A stretch of 64,000 nucleotides of DNA, from contig NZ_JBNNUK010000012.1 in assembly GCF_050279675.1 (NCBI RefSeq), positions 62,001-126,000 of the forward strand, given 5' to 3'. This document shows positions 18,120 to 26,770 of this stretch, one piece after another. Under the pieces are notes generated by a model that was not told the DNA's origin, did not search any database, and worked only from the letters and a program-made list of their open reading frames with translations. Origin of the DNA: Viridibacillus sp050279675. Lineage in GTDB: Bacteria > Bacillota > Bacilli > Bacillales_A > Planococcaceae. The translations under genes were made by a program, and so were the position numbers. Within the stretch, counting starts at the first letter, position 1. The number at the start of each line of letters is the position of its first letter.

Positions 18120-18352
18120 TTTTCATTGCTTGTCCAGGTAAAACTAACCACCTGGGCATACAAGAACATGGTTCAAACAACCATTGAGACCGGATGCCCG
18201 GTACTTAGGTTGCCTACCTTTTTACTATAATCACATATCCAACTTCAGTGGCCTGCCCTTCGAGGTCACTTCAGCCTCTCAGTCAAAGGCAAAGAACGTC
18301 TTTGATTCGAGCCTTCCAGTGCTTATTAGGGCTAAACGGGCCACATCAGCAT
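18120..18352 (-). ncRNA. Unassigned structured RNA candidate between asnS and dnaD
   Basis: This 230-base stretch is richer in G and C than neighbouring gaps and contains a dense set of self-complementary segments on the minus strand. The 5' half folds as one long imperfect rod: GTGGCC/GGCCAC, GCCCT/AGGGC, CACT/AGTG and TCAAAG/CTTTGA are nested in order. The 3' half has ACCGG-GCAT-CCGGT, ATGGTT/AACCAT and CCAGGT/ACCTGG hairpins, plus an alternative GGGCAT/ATGCCC pairing that excludes the first. The terminator-like hairpin at 18067-18104 follows. No T-box, riboswitch, 6S, SRP or tmRNA signature was recognised. No ribosome binding site or coding frame fits. Confidence 0.55.
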
Positions 18353-18356
18353 TTAA

Positions 18357-19652
18357 TCAAGGATATAGTCTATTTAGTAAACGTGGGAATGGGATTGATT
18401 CACGTACGTGTTCTGCCCCAGTGATCCACGCTACTGTTCTTTCTAAGCCAAGACCGAAACCTGAATGTGGTACTGATCCTTGTTCACGAAGGTCTAAGTA
18501 CCAAGCATATGCACTTTCATCTAAGTCATGTTCTTTTAAACGCTGTTTCATTAACTCAAAGTCATGGACACGTTCAGAGCCACCGATGATTTCACCGTAG
18601 CCTTCTGGTGCGATTAAATCCGCACATAATACGACGTCATCACGGTCTGGATGTGGTTGCATATAGAACGGTTTAATCCCTACTGGGTAGCATGTGATAA
18701 AGACTGGTTTATCATAATGCTCAGCAATTGCTGTTTCGTGAGGGGCACCAAAATCTTCTCCCCACTCGATATCATCGAATCCTTTTTCATGTAAAAGCTT
18801 GATGGCATCATCATAAGAAATTCGTGGGAATGGTGCTTGAATATGTTCTAATTTAGATGTATCGCGACCTAAACGTTCTAGTTCGATTTTACAGTTTTTA
18901 AGAACTGATTGTACGATGTAAGAAACATATTGTTCTTGTACTTCTAAGCTTTCGTCATGTTCAACAAAAGCCATTTCCGGCTCAATCATCCAGAACTCGA
19001 TTAAGTGACGACGAGTTTTTGATTTCTCTGCACGGAATGTTGGACCAAATGAGAATACTTTTCCTAATGCCATTGCAGCTGCTTCCATATACAATTGGCC
19101 GGATTGAGAAAGGTACGCATCTTGATCGAAATATTTTGTATGGAACAATTCTGATGTTCCTTCAGGAGCTGAGCCCGTTAAAATCGGTGGGTCTACTTTT
19201 GTAAAGCCATTATCGTTGAAGAATTCGTATGTTGCACGGATGATTTCATTACGAACTTTCATAATCGCGTGTTGTTTACGAGAACGTAACCATAAGTGAC
19301 GGTTGTCCATTAGGAACTCAATACCGTGTTCTTTAGGTGTGATTGGGTAATTATTTGCTTCAGAAATCACCTGGATTTCTTTTACTTGTAGCTCATATCC
19401 AAACGCCGAGCGTTCGTCTTTTGTTACTTCACCAACTACATAAAGAGATGATTCTTGATGTAAGCCTTTAGCAGTTACAAATACTTCTTCAGGTACTTCA
19501 GCTTTTACTACTACGCCTTGGACAAATCCTGAACCATCACGTAATTGTAAAAATGCAATCTTACCGCTTGAACGTTTATTTGCAAGCCAAACACCTAATT
19601 TAACTGTTTCGCCAACGTAATTTGACATGTCTTGAATTCGAATTTTCTTCAT
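18357..19652 (-). CDS. asnS: Asparaginyl-tRNA synthetase
   Basis: A class II aminoacyl-tRNA synthetase charging tRNA-Asn. The N-terminal OB-fold anticodon-binding domain (about residues 1-110) precedes the catalytic core: motif 2 is FRAEKSKTRRHLIEFWMIEPE and motif 3 is GFGLGLERTVAWITG. The TSELFHTKYFDQDAYLSQSGQLY block is characteristic of AsnRS/AspRS. The start was set at MKKIRIQDMS, where GGAGG lies 5 bases upstream; the longer frame has no site. Length 431 is typical. It follows aspB, the conserved Bacillus aspB-asnS pair. Confidence 0.96.
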   Translation of the reverse strand: MKKIRIQDMSNYVGETVKLGVWLANKRSSGKIAFLQLRDGSGFVQGVVVKAEVPEEVFVTAKGLHQESSLYVVGEVTKDERSAFGYELQVKEIQVISEANNYPITPKEHGIEFLMDNRHLWLRSRKQHAIMKVRNEIIRATYEFFNDNGFTKVDPPILTGSAPEGTSELFHTKYFDQDAYLSQSGQLYMEAAAMALGKVFSFGPTFRAEKSKTRRHLIEFWMIEPEMAFVEHDESLEVQEQYVSYIVQSVLKNCKIELERLGRDTSKLEHIQAPFPRISYDDAIKLLHEKGFDDIEWGEDFGAPHETAIAEHYDKPVFITCYPVGIKPFYMQPHPDRDDVVLCADLIAPEGYGEIIGGSERVHDFELMKQRLKEHDLDESAYAWYLDLREQGSVPHSGFGLGLERTVAWITGAEHVRESIPFPRLLNRLYP

Positions 19653-19680
19653 ATAGACCTCCTGCAATTTAAACAAGTTG

Positions 19681-19708
19681 GCAGACTACCTATACATAGA
19701 CAGTCTGC
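19681..19708 (-). promoter_or_regulatory. Palindromic hairpin between aspB and asnS
   Basis: GCAGACT and AGTCTGC enclose an inner CTAT-GT-ATAG hairpin, so the whole 28 bases are nearly palindromic. The following bases (CAACTTGTTT) are a weak T-run. It may be a partial terminator or an mRNA processing signal setting aspB and asnS levels. Confidence 0.5.
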
Positions 19709-19723
19709 TTAATTGTTAGAGTA

Positions 19724-20917
19724 TTAATCTTGCCATTTAGATTTCACAAATTTCTCCATGCGCGAAACAGCTTCTTCTAATGCTTCTAAAGAAGTTGCAT
19801 ACGAAAGACGAACTGTTTTTTCAGCGCCAAAGCCAGAACCAGGAATTACAGCAACATTTGCTTCTTCTAATAAAGCTTTAGCAAATGCATCAACAGATTC
19901 ATAACCTGTTTTAGCTGCCGCTTCTGATACATCTGGTAGTAAGTAGAATGCGCCTTCTGGTTTCAACACGTGGAAGCCAGGGATTGCATTTATTTTTGGA
20001 TAAATTTCTGTTAAACGTGATTCAAATGCTTGACGCATTTCTTCTACTGCATCTTGTGGACCATTGTAAGCTTCAATAGTTGCATATTGTGCTGTAGTTG
20101 TTGCATTAGAAGTTGAATGACTAGCTAAGTCAGTCATTGCTTTAATGATTTCAGCATTACCTGCTGCATATCCAATACGCCATCCTGTCATAGAGTGAGA
20201 TTTCGCTACACCGTTAATAACCATTGTACGTGATTTCACACTATCTGAAAGTTGTGCGATTGAGAAATGTTTAACTCCATTATATACAAGTTTTTCATAA
20301 ATTTCGTCTGACACGATTAAAATGTCTGCTTCTTCACAAACTGCAGCAATTTCTGCTAATTCTTCTTTTGTATAAACCATACCAGTAGGGTTACTTGGTG
20401 AGTTTAAAATAAGTGCACGTGTTTTATCAGTAATAGCACCGCGAAGTTGTTCAGCTGTTACTTTGTATTGTTGTTCTGATGTAGCTTCTAAATGTACTGG
20501 TACACCGCCAGCTAACTTCACTTGTTCTGGATAACTTACCCAATATGGAATTGGGATAATTACTTCATCTCCAGGGTTTAATAACACTTGGAACAATGTA
20601 TAAAGGACATGTTTCGCACCTACACCAACCATAACTTCGTTTGGTGCATACGTAAGATTATTGTCTCTTTCTAACTTAGCAATAATAGCTTGTTTTAATG
20701 CTGGTAGACCGCCAGCAGGTGTATATTTCGTGAAGCCTTTCATCATTGAGTCTGCAGCTGCATCTAAGATGTTTTTTGGCGTGTTAAAATCAGGCTCACC
20801 CGCGCCTAATCCAATAACATCAATTCCTTGATCCTTCAATTCTTTTGCTTTAGCTGTAATTGCTAGAGTTGTTGAAGGTGTTAAAGTTTTTACACGGTCT
20901 GCTAAATGCTGTTTCAA
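19724..20917 (-). CDS. aspB: Aspartate aminotransferase, class I PLP enzyme
   Basis: Transfers the amino group between aspartate and 2-oxoglutarate. Fold type I signatures are present: SNPTGMVYTKEEL, VSDEIYEKLVY and the PLP-lysine segment GVAKSHSMTGWRIGYAAG. The conserved C-terminal arginine is in VRLSYA. Length 397 fits the Iγ subgroup of Bacillus AspB. The start codon is TTG with AAGGGGAAG 6 bases upstream. It precedes asnS, so aspartate supply and asparaginyl-tRNA synthesis share a transcript, and follows ypmB by 18 bases. Confidence 0.94.
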   Translation of the reverse strand: MKQHLADRVKTLTPSTTLAITAKAKELKDQGIDVIGLGAGEPDFNTPKNILDAAADSMMKGFTKYTPAGGLPALKQAIIAKLERDNNLTYAPNEVMVGVGAKHVLYTLFQVLLNPGDEVIIPIPYWVSYPEQVKLAGGVPVHLEATSEQQYKVTAEQLRGAITDKTRALILNSPSNPTGMVYTKEELAEIAAVCEEADILIVSDEIYEKLVYNGVKHFSIAQLSDSVKSRTMVINGVAKSHSMTGWRIGYAAGNAEIIKAMTDLASHSTSNATTTAQYATIEAYNGPQDAVEEMRQAFESRLTEIYPKINAIPGFHVLKPEGAFYLLPDVSEAAAKTGYESVDAFAKALLEEANVAVIPGSGFGAEKTVRLSYATSLEALEEAVSRMEKFVKSKWQD

Positions 20918-20935
20918 GTTAATCTTCCCCTTTTT

Positions 20936-21418
20936 TTACAAGTTCAAAATACGCTTCCACCACTGTCCGTTCTCGAACAGAATGTAAACATAATTTAGTT
21001 TATCCTCTTGATTAAGATACGTAATCTCCCAAACAACGCCGGGCTCTTCTATACCTAATTTGGTATGAAGGATTTCTTTCACGTTATCTTTTTTCGACAC
21101 TACAGAAAGTGCTTCTTTTTCAGAAGTGCCATCCTCCATTAAAACTTCTTCTAGCTTTGCCTTACTATCATCTTTTGGAACAAACACAGCTTTTTTCTTT
21201 CCTGCCTTATCTGTTCCTATTACCGTAACATACGGTTTCTTACCGTTATATACATATGTATCGGTGACAGTCACTAGCTTATCTGCATCAAGCACAACTT
21301 GCTTAGCGTCTTTCTCCGAAATGTAAAACGGTGAATAAGATTTCCAAGCAACAATAACGACAATTGATAACGACAGGATTAACAAAAATATCGTAAAGAA
21401 CTTGATCCAATTTTTCAT
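20936..21418 (-). CDS. ypmB: TseB/YpmB-like PepSY-type membrane-anchored protein
   Basis: A 160-residue protein with an N-terminal membrane anchor (about residues 5-27, WIKFFTIFLLILSLSIVVIVAW) and an extracellular part. Two alpha/beta PepSY-like modules are visible: KDAKQVVLDADKLVTVTDTYVYNGKKPYVTV and GTSEKEALSVVSKKDNVKEIL...PGVVWEITYL. B. subtilis YpmB (TseB) takes part in side-wall elongation with a class B penicillin-binding protein. The gene lies between ypmA and aspB as in B. subtilis. Family assignment is good; the molecular role is from the family. Confidence 0.85.
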   Translation of the reverse strand: MKNWIKFFTIFLLILSLSIVVIVAWKSYSPFYISEKDAKQVVLDADKLVTVTDTYVYNGKKPYVTVIGTDKAGKKKAVFVPKDDSKAKLEEVLMEDGTSEKEALSVVSKKDNVKEILHTKLGIEEPGVVWEITYLNQEDKLNYVYILFENGQWWKRILNL

Positions 21419-21427
21419 TATATCACC

Positions 21428-21586
21428 TTACGTTTCATTTATCGTGAAGATAGGCTTCATATTGCTTTCAATTAAATGCGCTAGCTCTGACATCGAAATA
21501 ATTTTACTAAACGCATTTTCATGTTGATTGAAGCTCAGCTGAAAACATATCTTACTAGCTGATTGTACTTCAAATAGTCTTTCCAT
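21428..21586 (-). CDS. ypmA: YpmA-like small protein (DUF4264)
   Basis: A 52-residue ORF beginning MERLFEVQSASKICFQLSFN and ending IESNMKPIFTINET. It lies 9 bases upstream of ypmB and just downstream of dinG, the exact position of ypmA in B. subtilis. An AGG lies 8 bases upstream of the ATG. The single domain fills the protein and no membrane segment is present. The function is unknown. Confidence 0.75.
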   Translation of the reverse strand: MERLFEVQSASKICFQLSFNQHENAFSKIISMSELAHLIESNMKPIFTINET

Positions 21587-21608
21587 ATGATCGACCTGCT
21601 TTCTATCC

Positions 21609-24392
21609 TCATACTTTTTTATTATACCAATGTTCTAATTCTAAGACCATATGTTGTAGGGATACTTTTTTCACCGGAATTGCTGGAAGAGCACGTATAA
21701 ATTCCTTCCCATACGATTTCGTCTCAATTCTTCGATCTAAAACGATAAAAACACCCTTATCTTGAGACGAGCGGATTAGACGACCGAAACCTTGCTTGAA
21801 GCGTAAAATGGCCTCAGGTAGTGCTAACTTATAAAATGAATTCAACCCTTGCTCATTTAATGCTTCCGCCCTGGCTCTGAAAATCGGTTCTTCTGGAGCT
21901 GAAAATGGTAAACGCACTACAATGACTGCTGACAATGCATCACCTGGCACATCCACACCTTCCCAAAAGCTATTCGTACCAAATAATACGGAATGATTAA
22001 ACTTCTGGAATAGCTTCAGTAATCGCATTCGACTACCTGAAGACATACCTTGAGCAAAGAGCATATATTCACTTAATGCTTCCGTTTCTTGAATTAACTC
22101 AACCGTTTTTCTGAGCATATCTTGAGACGTAAATAGTACGAAACAACGCCCTTCAGTAACCAGTACAGTTTGAACAATCGCATCTGCTACAGCTTCCACA
22201 TATTCCGTTTGTGAAACTTGTTGAATTTCAGGCATATCATCAACAATGTAAAGGCTCGCACCATCGTAGTATGATGAGGGTGCCTGGAATTGAAATAGTG
22301 GCACCGTACTTTGAAGGCCTAATTGATCCGCGATAAAACGGCGATTGTTCGGTACAGTTAATGTACCAGATGCCCAAATTATCCCTGCTCGCGTACGGAA
22401 ACTGTCTAAAACAGCCGTGACAGATTGTGCGACGTGTATAGGGCGTTTATATACATGTAGACTCCCAGGGATACTACGTTGGTCTAACTCAATCCAAGCT
22501 GAACAATCTACTTCATCGGATAAAAAGATGGCATCCCATTCAGCCACTTTTATCGTTAATTCACGTAACCAGTAATACCAGTCTGATAGTATCGTTTGCT
22601 GAGTAGGTGATAAATCATCAGGATTTTGCTGAAATATATCACTTAGTTCCTGAGCAAGCTGTACCCATTCCTGTATACTATGACTCACTTTTTCAAATAA
22701 AGGTTGCTTAATCATGAGCGAATTTAAAGGATAAGTACGCTTATTATGACGTGAACCTGACTTTTGAACGTTTAATTGATTAATCAGCTGATAAATTGCT
22801 TTATCAAAAATTTGTACCATCTCACAGTATTTTATTTCTAATTTTGATAATTGCCTAATCGGGATTTTCCCACTATCAGCCATCAATTTAAAGTAATTAT
22901 GAATTAACTGATGATCATCGACAGATCCAAGTTGACCAAAAATGTACTTCCATTGTGTATACGAAAGTGCTTTTTCATCTCTTAGTGTAGCTGCCTGAAT
23001 AAATTGATGCGCTTCATCTAATATCCAGCCATTAACTGATGCTAGAACTGGCTCAACTCGCGTCAAGTCAGATAGCAACATAGCATGATTTGTAATAATG
23101 AGATCTGCCGTTTTGCTTTTTTTAATCGCATTTTCATAAAAGTCAAAGTAACCTTTACCACGAGAAATAGTCGCAGCCGATGAACGTCGTACTTTATCTA
23201 ATAGTAATTGTCCACCACCGGACAATGTAATTTCATTTAAATCTCCTGTCGTTGTATTCGCAAGCCAAACGAGTAGTTGCATCATTGTAAACGATTCATC
23301 ATAGGAAGCATCTTCAGCAACAAAAAGATCAGCAAAACGATCCACATCGATATAGTGCTCCATTCCTTTTAATAAGGTTACATTAATAGATGTTTGTAAA
23401 ATCGCTTCTGCTTTTGGTAATTCTTCTGCTAATAGTTGGTCAAGAAGATGCGAAGTGTATGAGCTAATACCTACTTTACCATTTGTTTGTTTGGCATAAA
23501 TAATTGCAGGAATTAAGTACGCTATTGTTTTACCAATTCCCGTCGACGCTTCAGTCAATACTTCCTGTTTTATTTTCAAGGCATGCCAGACTTGGTCCAT
23601 CATTTTAAATTGATCAGGACGCACTTCAAAATCTTTGAAAGCTCTAGTAAATAATGCCTCTTTTTCAGCAATAGATTGTGGATATGTTAACTTAATTTCT
23701 GACTTACCCTCAATAACTGCTCCCCTTAAAGCTATATTTTTATAATAGAAGTGAAGCTCTGATTGTTTAGCTACAGCTCTTTTAATCTGAATCGCATCAA
23801 AGAATAATTGCGATAAATCTGATTTTAACCTGAAAGAACGCTGATGCAATTGTTCAATTGTAGAAAGCGGGAGAGTTAAGAGCTCTTCCCAACCACGTTT
23901 TAATAATAATGCTGTTGCATAGGCATCATCATCTGCACGATGTGCTTGTTTCAATGAAATATTCAATTCCATAGCTATATCTTGTAGCTTATAGCTAAAG
24001 GCTGTTGGGAATAATATTTTCGATAATTCAACTGTATCCATTTGTTTTCCAAACCATTTTGGTAAACCAGCTCTTTTAAATTCAGCTTGTAAAAAAGGCA
24101 AATCAAAATCAGTGTTGTGCGCTACAAAAATACAATCTTGTAAAATGTTATAAATTTTTTCAGCATACGCTTCAAATGGTTGCGCATCTTTGACATCATT
24201 GTCCGTTATATTCGTCAAGTCTTGAATAAAACGAGGAATTTTCTTCCCTGGGTGAATGAAAGTGGTGAAAGTTGACTGCACTTCCCAATCTTTCATTAAA
24301 ACAATCGCTATTTGAATGATGCGGTCCCCATTTTGAGATGAGTGACCTGTCGTTTCTAAATCTACGATTGCATATGTTTGACTGTCCATCAT
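21609..24392 (-). CDS. dinG: DinG family exonuclease-helicase
   Basis: This 927-residue protein has an N-terminal DnaQ-type 3'-5' exonuclease domain (about residues 5-170: AIVDLETTGHSSQNGDRIIQ, AHNTDFDLPFLQ, AHRADDDAYATA) fused to an XPD-like helicase. Walker A is TEASTGIGKTIAYLIPA, the DEAH box is LDEAHQF, and motif VI is LRFKQGFGRLIRSSQD. Unlike YpvA it shows no four-cysteine iron-sulphur cluster, as in other Gram-positive DinG. In this subgroup the exonuclease module can be the main activity. The start MMD could be at the first or second ATG; the ribosome site (GAAG) is weak. Confidence 0.93.
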   Translation of the reverse strand: MMDSQTYAIVDLETTGHSSQNGDRIIQIAIVLMKDWEVQSTFTTFIHPGKKIPRFIQDLTNITDNDVKDAQPFEAYAEKIYNILQDCIFVAHNTDFDLPFLQAEFKRAGLPKWFGKQMDTVELSKILFPTAFSYKLQDIAMELNISLKQAHRADDDAYATALLLKRGWEELLTLPLSTIEQLHQRSFRLKSDLSQLFFDAIQIKRAVAKQSELHFYYKNIALRGAVIEGKSEIKLTYPQSIAEKEALFTRAFKDFEVRPDQFKMMDQVWHALKIKQEVLTEASTGIGKTIAYLIPAIIYAKQTNGKVGISSYTSHLLDQLLAEELPKAEAILQTSINVTLLKGMEHYIDVDRFADLFVAEDASYDESFTMMQLLVWLANTTTGDLNEITLSGGGQLLLDKVRRSSAATISRGKGYFDFYENAIKKSKTADLIITNHAMLLSDLTRVEPVLASVNGWILDEAHQFIQAATLRDEKALSYTQWKYIFGQLGSVDDHQLIHNYFKLMADSGKIPIRQLSKLEIKYCEMVQIFDKAIYQLINQLNVQKSGSRHNKRTYPLNSLMIKQPLFEKVSHSIQEWVQLAQELSDIFQQNPDDLSPTQQTILSDWYYWLRELTIKVAEWDAIFLSDEVDCSAWIELDQRSIPGSLHVYKRPIHVAQSVTAVLDSFRTRAGIIWASGTLTVPNNRRFIADQLGLQSTVPLFQFQAPSSYYDGASLYIVDDMPEIQQVSQTEYVEAVADAIVQTVLVTEGRCFVLFTSQDMLRKTVELIQETEALSEYMLFAQGMSSGSRMRLLKLFQKFNHSVLFGTNSFWEGVDVPGDALSAVIVVRLPFSAPEEPIFRARAEALNEQGLNSFYKLALPEAILRFKQGFGRLIRSSQDKGVFIVLDRRIETKSYGKEFIRALPAIPVKKVSLQHMVLELEHWYNKKV

Positions 24393-24487
24393 TTACTTCA
24401 CAACTTTCCGATCAGTTTATATTCAAAATTCTATCACATTTTGAGCAGAATAGCTGAAGTCGATGTGCAGAAACATGGATTTTACAG

Positions 24488-24619
24488 ATTGTTGTGCTAA
24501 GTAGCGTGATTGTTGTGTCATTTCTATTGTTTGTTGTGCTAATTTAGCTGTTTGTTGCGCTAACTCATTCATTTGTTGCATTAACTAGCCCCTTTGTTAT
24601 TTTGCTGAGTATTCACGTC
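24488..24619. repeat. Compound repeat: five 21-bp units plus 27-bp end module (copy 2)
   Basis: Five 21-bp units start at 24488, 24509, 24530, 24551 and 24572, in exact register, each based on TTTGTTGTGCTA or similar. The 27-bp module at 24593-24619 matches the one at 1785-1811 at 23 of 27 positions, including all of TATTCACGTC. As in copy 1, the module faces the neighbouring gene's terminator (here panD). On the minus strand an open frame of 52 codons (MQQMNELAQQTAKLAQQ...) follows an AAAGGGG site, reading the units as heptads, but copy 1 has no such frame. Confidence 0.85.
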
Positions 24620-24629
24620 TCAAGACACT

Positions 24630-24653
24630 AAAAAAGCACCCAAAAATGGATGC
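24630..24653 (-). terminator. Terminator of the panBCD operon
   Basis: GCATCC pairs with GGGTGC around a 6-nt loop on the minus strand, followed by six Ts. It starts a few bases past the panD stop. Confidence 0.8.
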
Positions 24654-24661
24654 CTCTAACC

Positions 24662-25048
24662 TTACATAACTGTCGCTTCTGGTTCATATTGAATGAGTTC
24701 TTTAATCATATTCCCCTGCTGCATAATTGCTACAGTTGGTTTGTGTTTTTTTGCTTCTTCGTCATTAACATAGGCATAAGACATAATAATGACGACATCA
24801 CCTTTTTGCACTAAACGAGCTGCAGCACCATTTACACAAATAACACCACTACCGCGCTCTCCTGCTATAATATATGTTTCAAAACGAGCACCGTTATTAT
24901 TATCAACAACATGTACTTTTTCATTTGGTAGCATACCAACAGCATCGAGTAAATCCTCATCAATGGTAATACTACCTACATAATTTAAGTCCGCTTGTGT
25001 TACAACTGCACGGTGGATTTTTGCATTCATCATCATTCTAAACATCAT
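24662..25048 (-). CDS. panD: Aspartate 1-decarboxylase proenzyme
   Basis: Makes beta-alanine from aspartate for pantothenate synthesis. The proenzyme self-cleaves at Gly-Ser (LNYVGSITIDEDLLDA near residue 25-26) to form the pyruvoyl group. MNAKIHRAVVTQADLNY is the usual N-terminal strand, and GAAARLVQKGDVVIIMSYA is the conserved core. Length 128 fits. The ATG follows the panC stop directly with AAGGGG upstream. Last gene of panB-panC-panD. Confidence 0.96.
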   Translation of the reverse strand: MMFRMMMNAKIHRAVVTQADLNYVGSITIDEDLLDAVGMLPNEKVHVVDNNNGARFETYIIAGERGSGVICVNGAAARLVQKGDVVIIMSYAYVNDEEAKKHKPTVAIMQQGNMIKELIQYEPEATVM

Positions 25049-25900
25049 TTATTCCCCTTTTCTTTGAAAAATAATATTGTCGATTAGGCGTGTGTTACCA
25101 AAGTAAACGGCTGTAGCAAGCAAGACTTTTTTAGAATGCTCTGTCACTTCAGTAAGATCTGGATAACTTAGCATTTGCAAATAATCCAATTGACCATTTG
25201 AATTAGCTTCAATGTGCTCTTTTGCAAGATTTGTAGCCTCAATATTATTATCAAATTCGAAATAATGGTTTTTAGCAAGACTCAACGCTTGATGAATTAC
25301 TACCGCTTCTTTACGTTGTTGTTCCGTTAAAAATACATTTCGGGAGCTTTTCGCTAGACCGTCTTCTTCTCGAACAATTGGCACACTTCTAATTTCTAAA
25401 GGAAAATTAAAATCACGCACCAAAGTTTCGATAAGCGCTAGCTGTTGTGCATCTTTTTGTCCAAAATAAGCCTTTGTTGGCTGAATGATGTGGAAAAGCT
25501 TTGTCACAATTTTTAATACCCCATCGAAATGTCCAGGTCTTGTTGCACCACAAAGAATGTTAGATTGTGGACCAGCCAATATTTGAATACCTCCATTAGT
25601 CGGGTACATTTCACTGGCAGAAGGAGCGAATAAAAAGTCAACGCCTACTTTTTCTGCAATCTTCGAATCACGATCTAAATCTCTTGGATAACTTTCATAA
25701 TCTTCGTTGGGCCCAAATTGCGCAGGATTGACGAAAAGGCTCATGACAACCATGTCATTTTCTTGTCGTGCAGCTGTTGCTAGTGCCATATGACCTTCAT
25801 GTAAATAGCCCATTGTCGGAATGAGACCGATTGTTTTATCAGCTTTTTTTGCTGCAGTAATGTGTGCCGTTAATTCTTTGATAGTTGAAACGATTTTCAT
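25049..25900 (-). CDS. panC: Pantothenate synthetase
   Basis: Condenses pantoate and beta-alanine with ATP. The HIGH-like motif is MGYLHEGHMAL, with VVMSLFVNPAQFGPNEDYESYPRDLDRD, the KIVTKLF segment and FGQKDAQQLALI typical of PanC. The KMSKS-like site is AKSSRNVFL. Length 283 fits. The start overlaps the panB stop by four bases (ATGA), with GGAGG upstream. Second gene of the panBCD operon. Confidence 0.96.
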   Translation of the reverse strand: MKIVSTIKELTAHITAAKKADKTIGLIPTMGYLHEGHMALATAARQENDMVVMSLFVNPAQFGPNEDYESYPRDLDRDSKIAEKVGVDFLFAPSASEMYPTNGGIQILAGPQSNILCGATRPGHFDGVLKIVTKLFHIIQPTKAYFGQKDAQQLALIETLVRDFNFPLEIRSVPIVREEDGLAKSSRNVFLTEQQRKEAVVIHQALSLAKNHYFEFDNNIEATNLAKEHIEANSNGQLDYLQMLSYPDLTEVTEHSKKVLLATAVYFGNTRLIDNIIFQRKGE

Positions 25901-26736
25901 TTTCTTATGCCTCCGTATAGCTGTTCAAGTTGATGATCTGTCATCGTGAAGCGATGCTCTACTTTTGGAAAAGAACCTTGCTTAACTGCTTTTGTATAGC
26001 TTTCGATACCTTTTAACATCAATTCTCCTGCAGGTGCAAACTTTTCAACAAATTTCGGTACATGGTGAGTTCCATATGCAAGAGCATCATGGTAAACGAG
26101 TACTTGTCCATCAACATCTGCTCCCGCACCTATTCCTATTACTGGGATTTTAAGTGCTTTTGTAATTTCTGCTGCTAGCTGATATGGTATACATTCAAGA
26201 ACAAGCGCACATGCTCCCGCCTCTTCGACTTTTTTTGCATCTTGTAATAATTTTTCTGCAGCAACAGCTGTTTTTCCCTGCACTTTATACCCCCCAAGAA
26301 CTGCCGCAGATTGTGGTAGTAAACCTAAATGTGCTACTACTGGAATCCCTGTATTTACTAAAGAGGATATGACATTGACAACAGCCTCTGCCCCTTCAAC
26401 TTTTAAGGCACTAGCACCTGTCTGTTGAAACATATGAATCGCAGTTTGCAGTGTTTGGTCAATATTTCCATGATATGAACCAAACGGCATATCAACTACG
26501 ATAAAAGTATCCTTTGCTCCTCTTTTTACAGCTTTTGCATGATGGACCATATCTGTGACTGTCACTGGAACAGTTGAATCATAGCCAAGCACGACCATAC
26601 CAAGGGAATCACCTACTAAAATCATATCTACTTCAGCTTCTTCAGCTAGTTTTGCAGATGGGTAATCATATGCAGTAAGCATAACAATTTTGTCGCTTTG
26701 CTCTTTCATTTTCAAAAAATGAGTCGTTGTTTTCAA
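25897..26736 (-). CDS. panB: 3-methyl-2-oxobutanoate hydroxymethyltransferase
   Basis: Adds a hydroxymethyl group from methylene-tetrahydrofolate to alpha-ketoisovalerate, the first committed step to pantothenate. Conserved blocks include MLTAYDYPSAKLAEEA, VGDSLGMVVLGYDSTVPVT, DMPFGSY, VKRGAKDTF and IGIGAG. Length 279 fits. The start codon is TTG, with GAGGAGG 7 bases upstream. It is the promoter-proximal gene of panBCD and lies behind the structured leader at 26771-26921, which suggests control by attenuation. Confidence 0.95.
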   Translation of the reverse strand: MKTTTHFLKMKEQSDKIVMLTAYDYPSAKLAEEAEVDMILVGDSLGMVVLGYDSTVPVTVTDMVHHAKAVKRGAKDTFIVVDMPFGSYHGNIDQTLQTAIHMFQQTGASALKVEGAEAVVNVISSLVNTGIPVVAHLGLLPQSAAVLGGYKVQGKTAVAAEKLLQDAKKVEEAGACALVLECIPYQLAAEITKALKIPVIGIGAGADVDGQVLVYHDALAYGTHHVPKFVEKFAPAGELMLKGIESYTKAVKQGSFPKVEHRFTMTDHQLEQLYGGIRK

Positions 26737-26770
26737 AACGCTTCCTCCTCTATTCAGGAAGAAAACAAAA

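Noticed and set aside
18120..18352. Possible T-box, cobalamin riboswitch, 6S, SRP RNA or tmRNA
   Set aside because: The signature strings (T-box GGGTGGNACC, B12-box, SRP GGTCAGGTCCGGAAGG, tmRNA termini, 6S end pairing) were not found; the GGCCACTG match to a B12 sub-motif lacks the other required elements.
18184..18600. A 138-codon plus-strand frame across the asnS-dnaD gap
   Set aside because: It runs antisense into asnS, has no ribosome binding site, and its first part coincides with RNA-like folding rather than protein-like composition.
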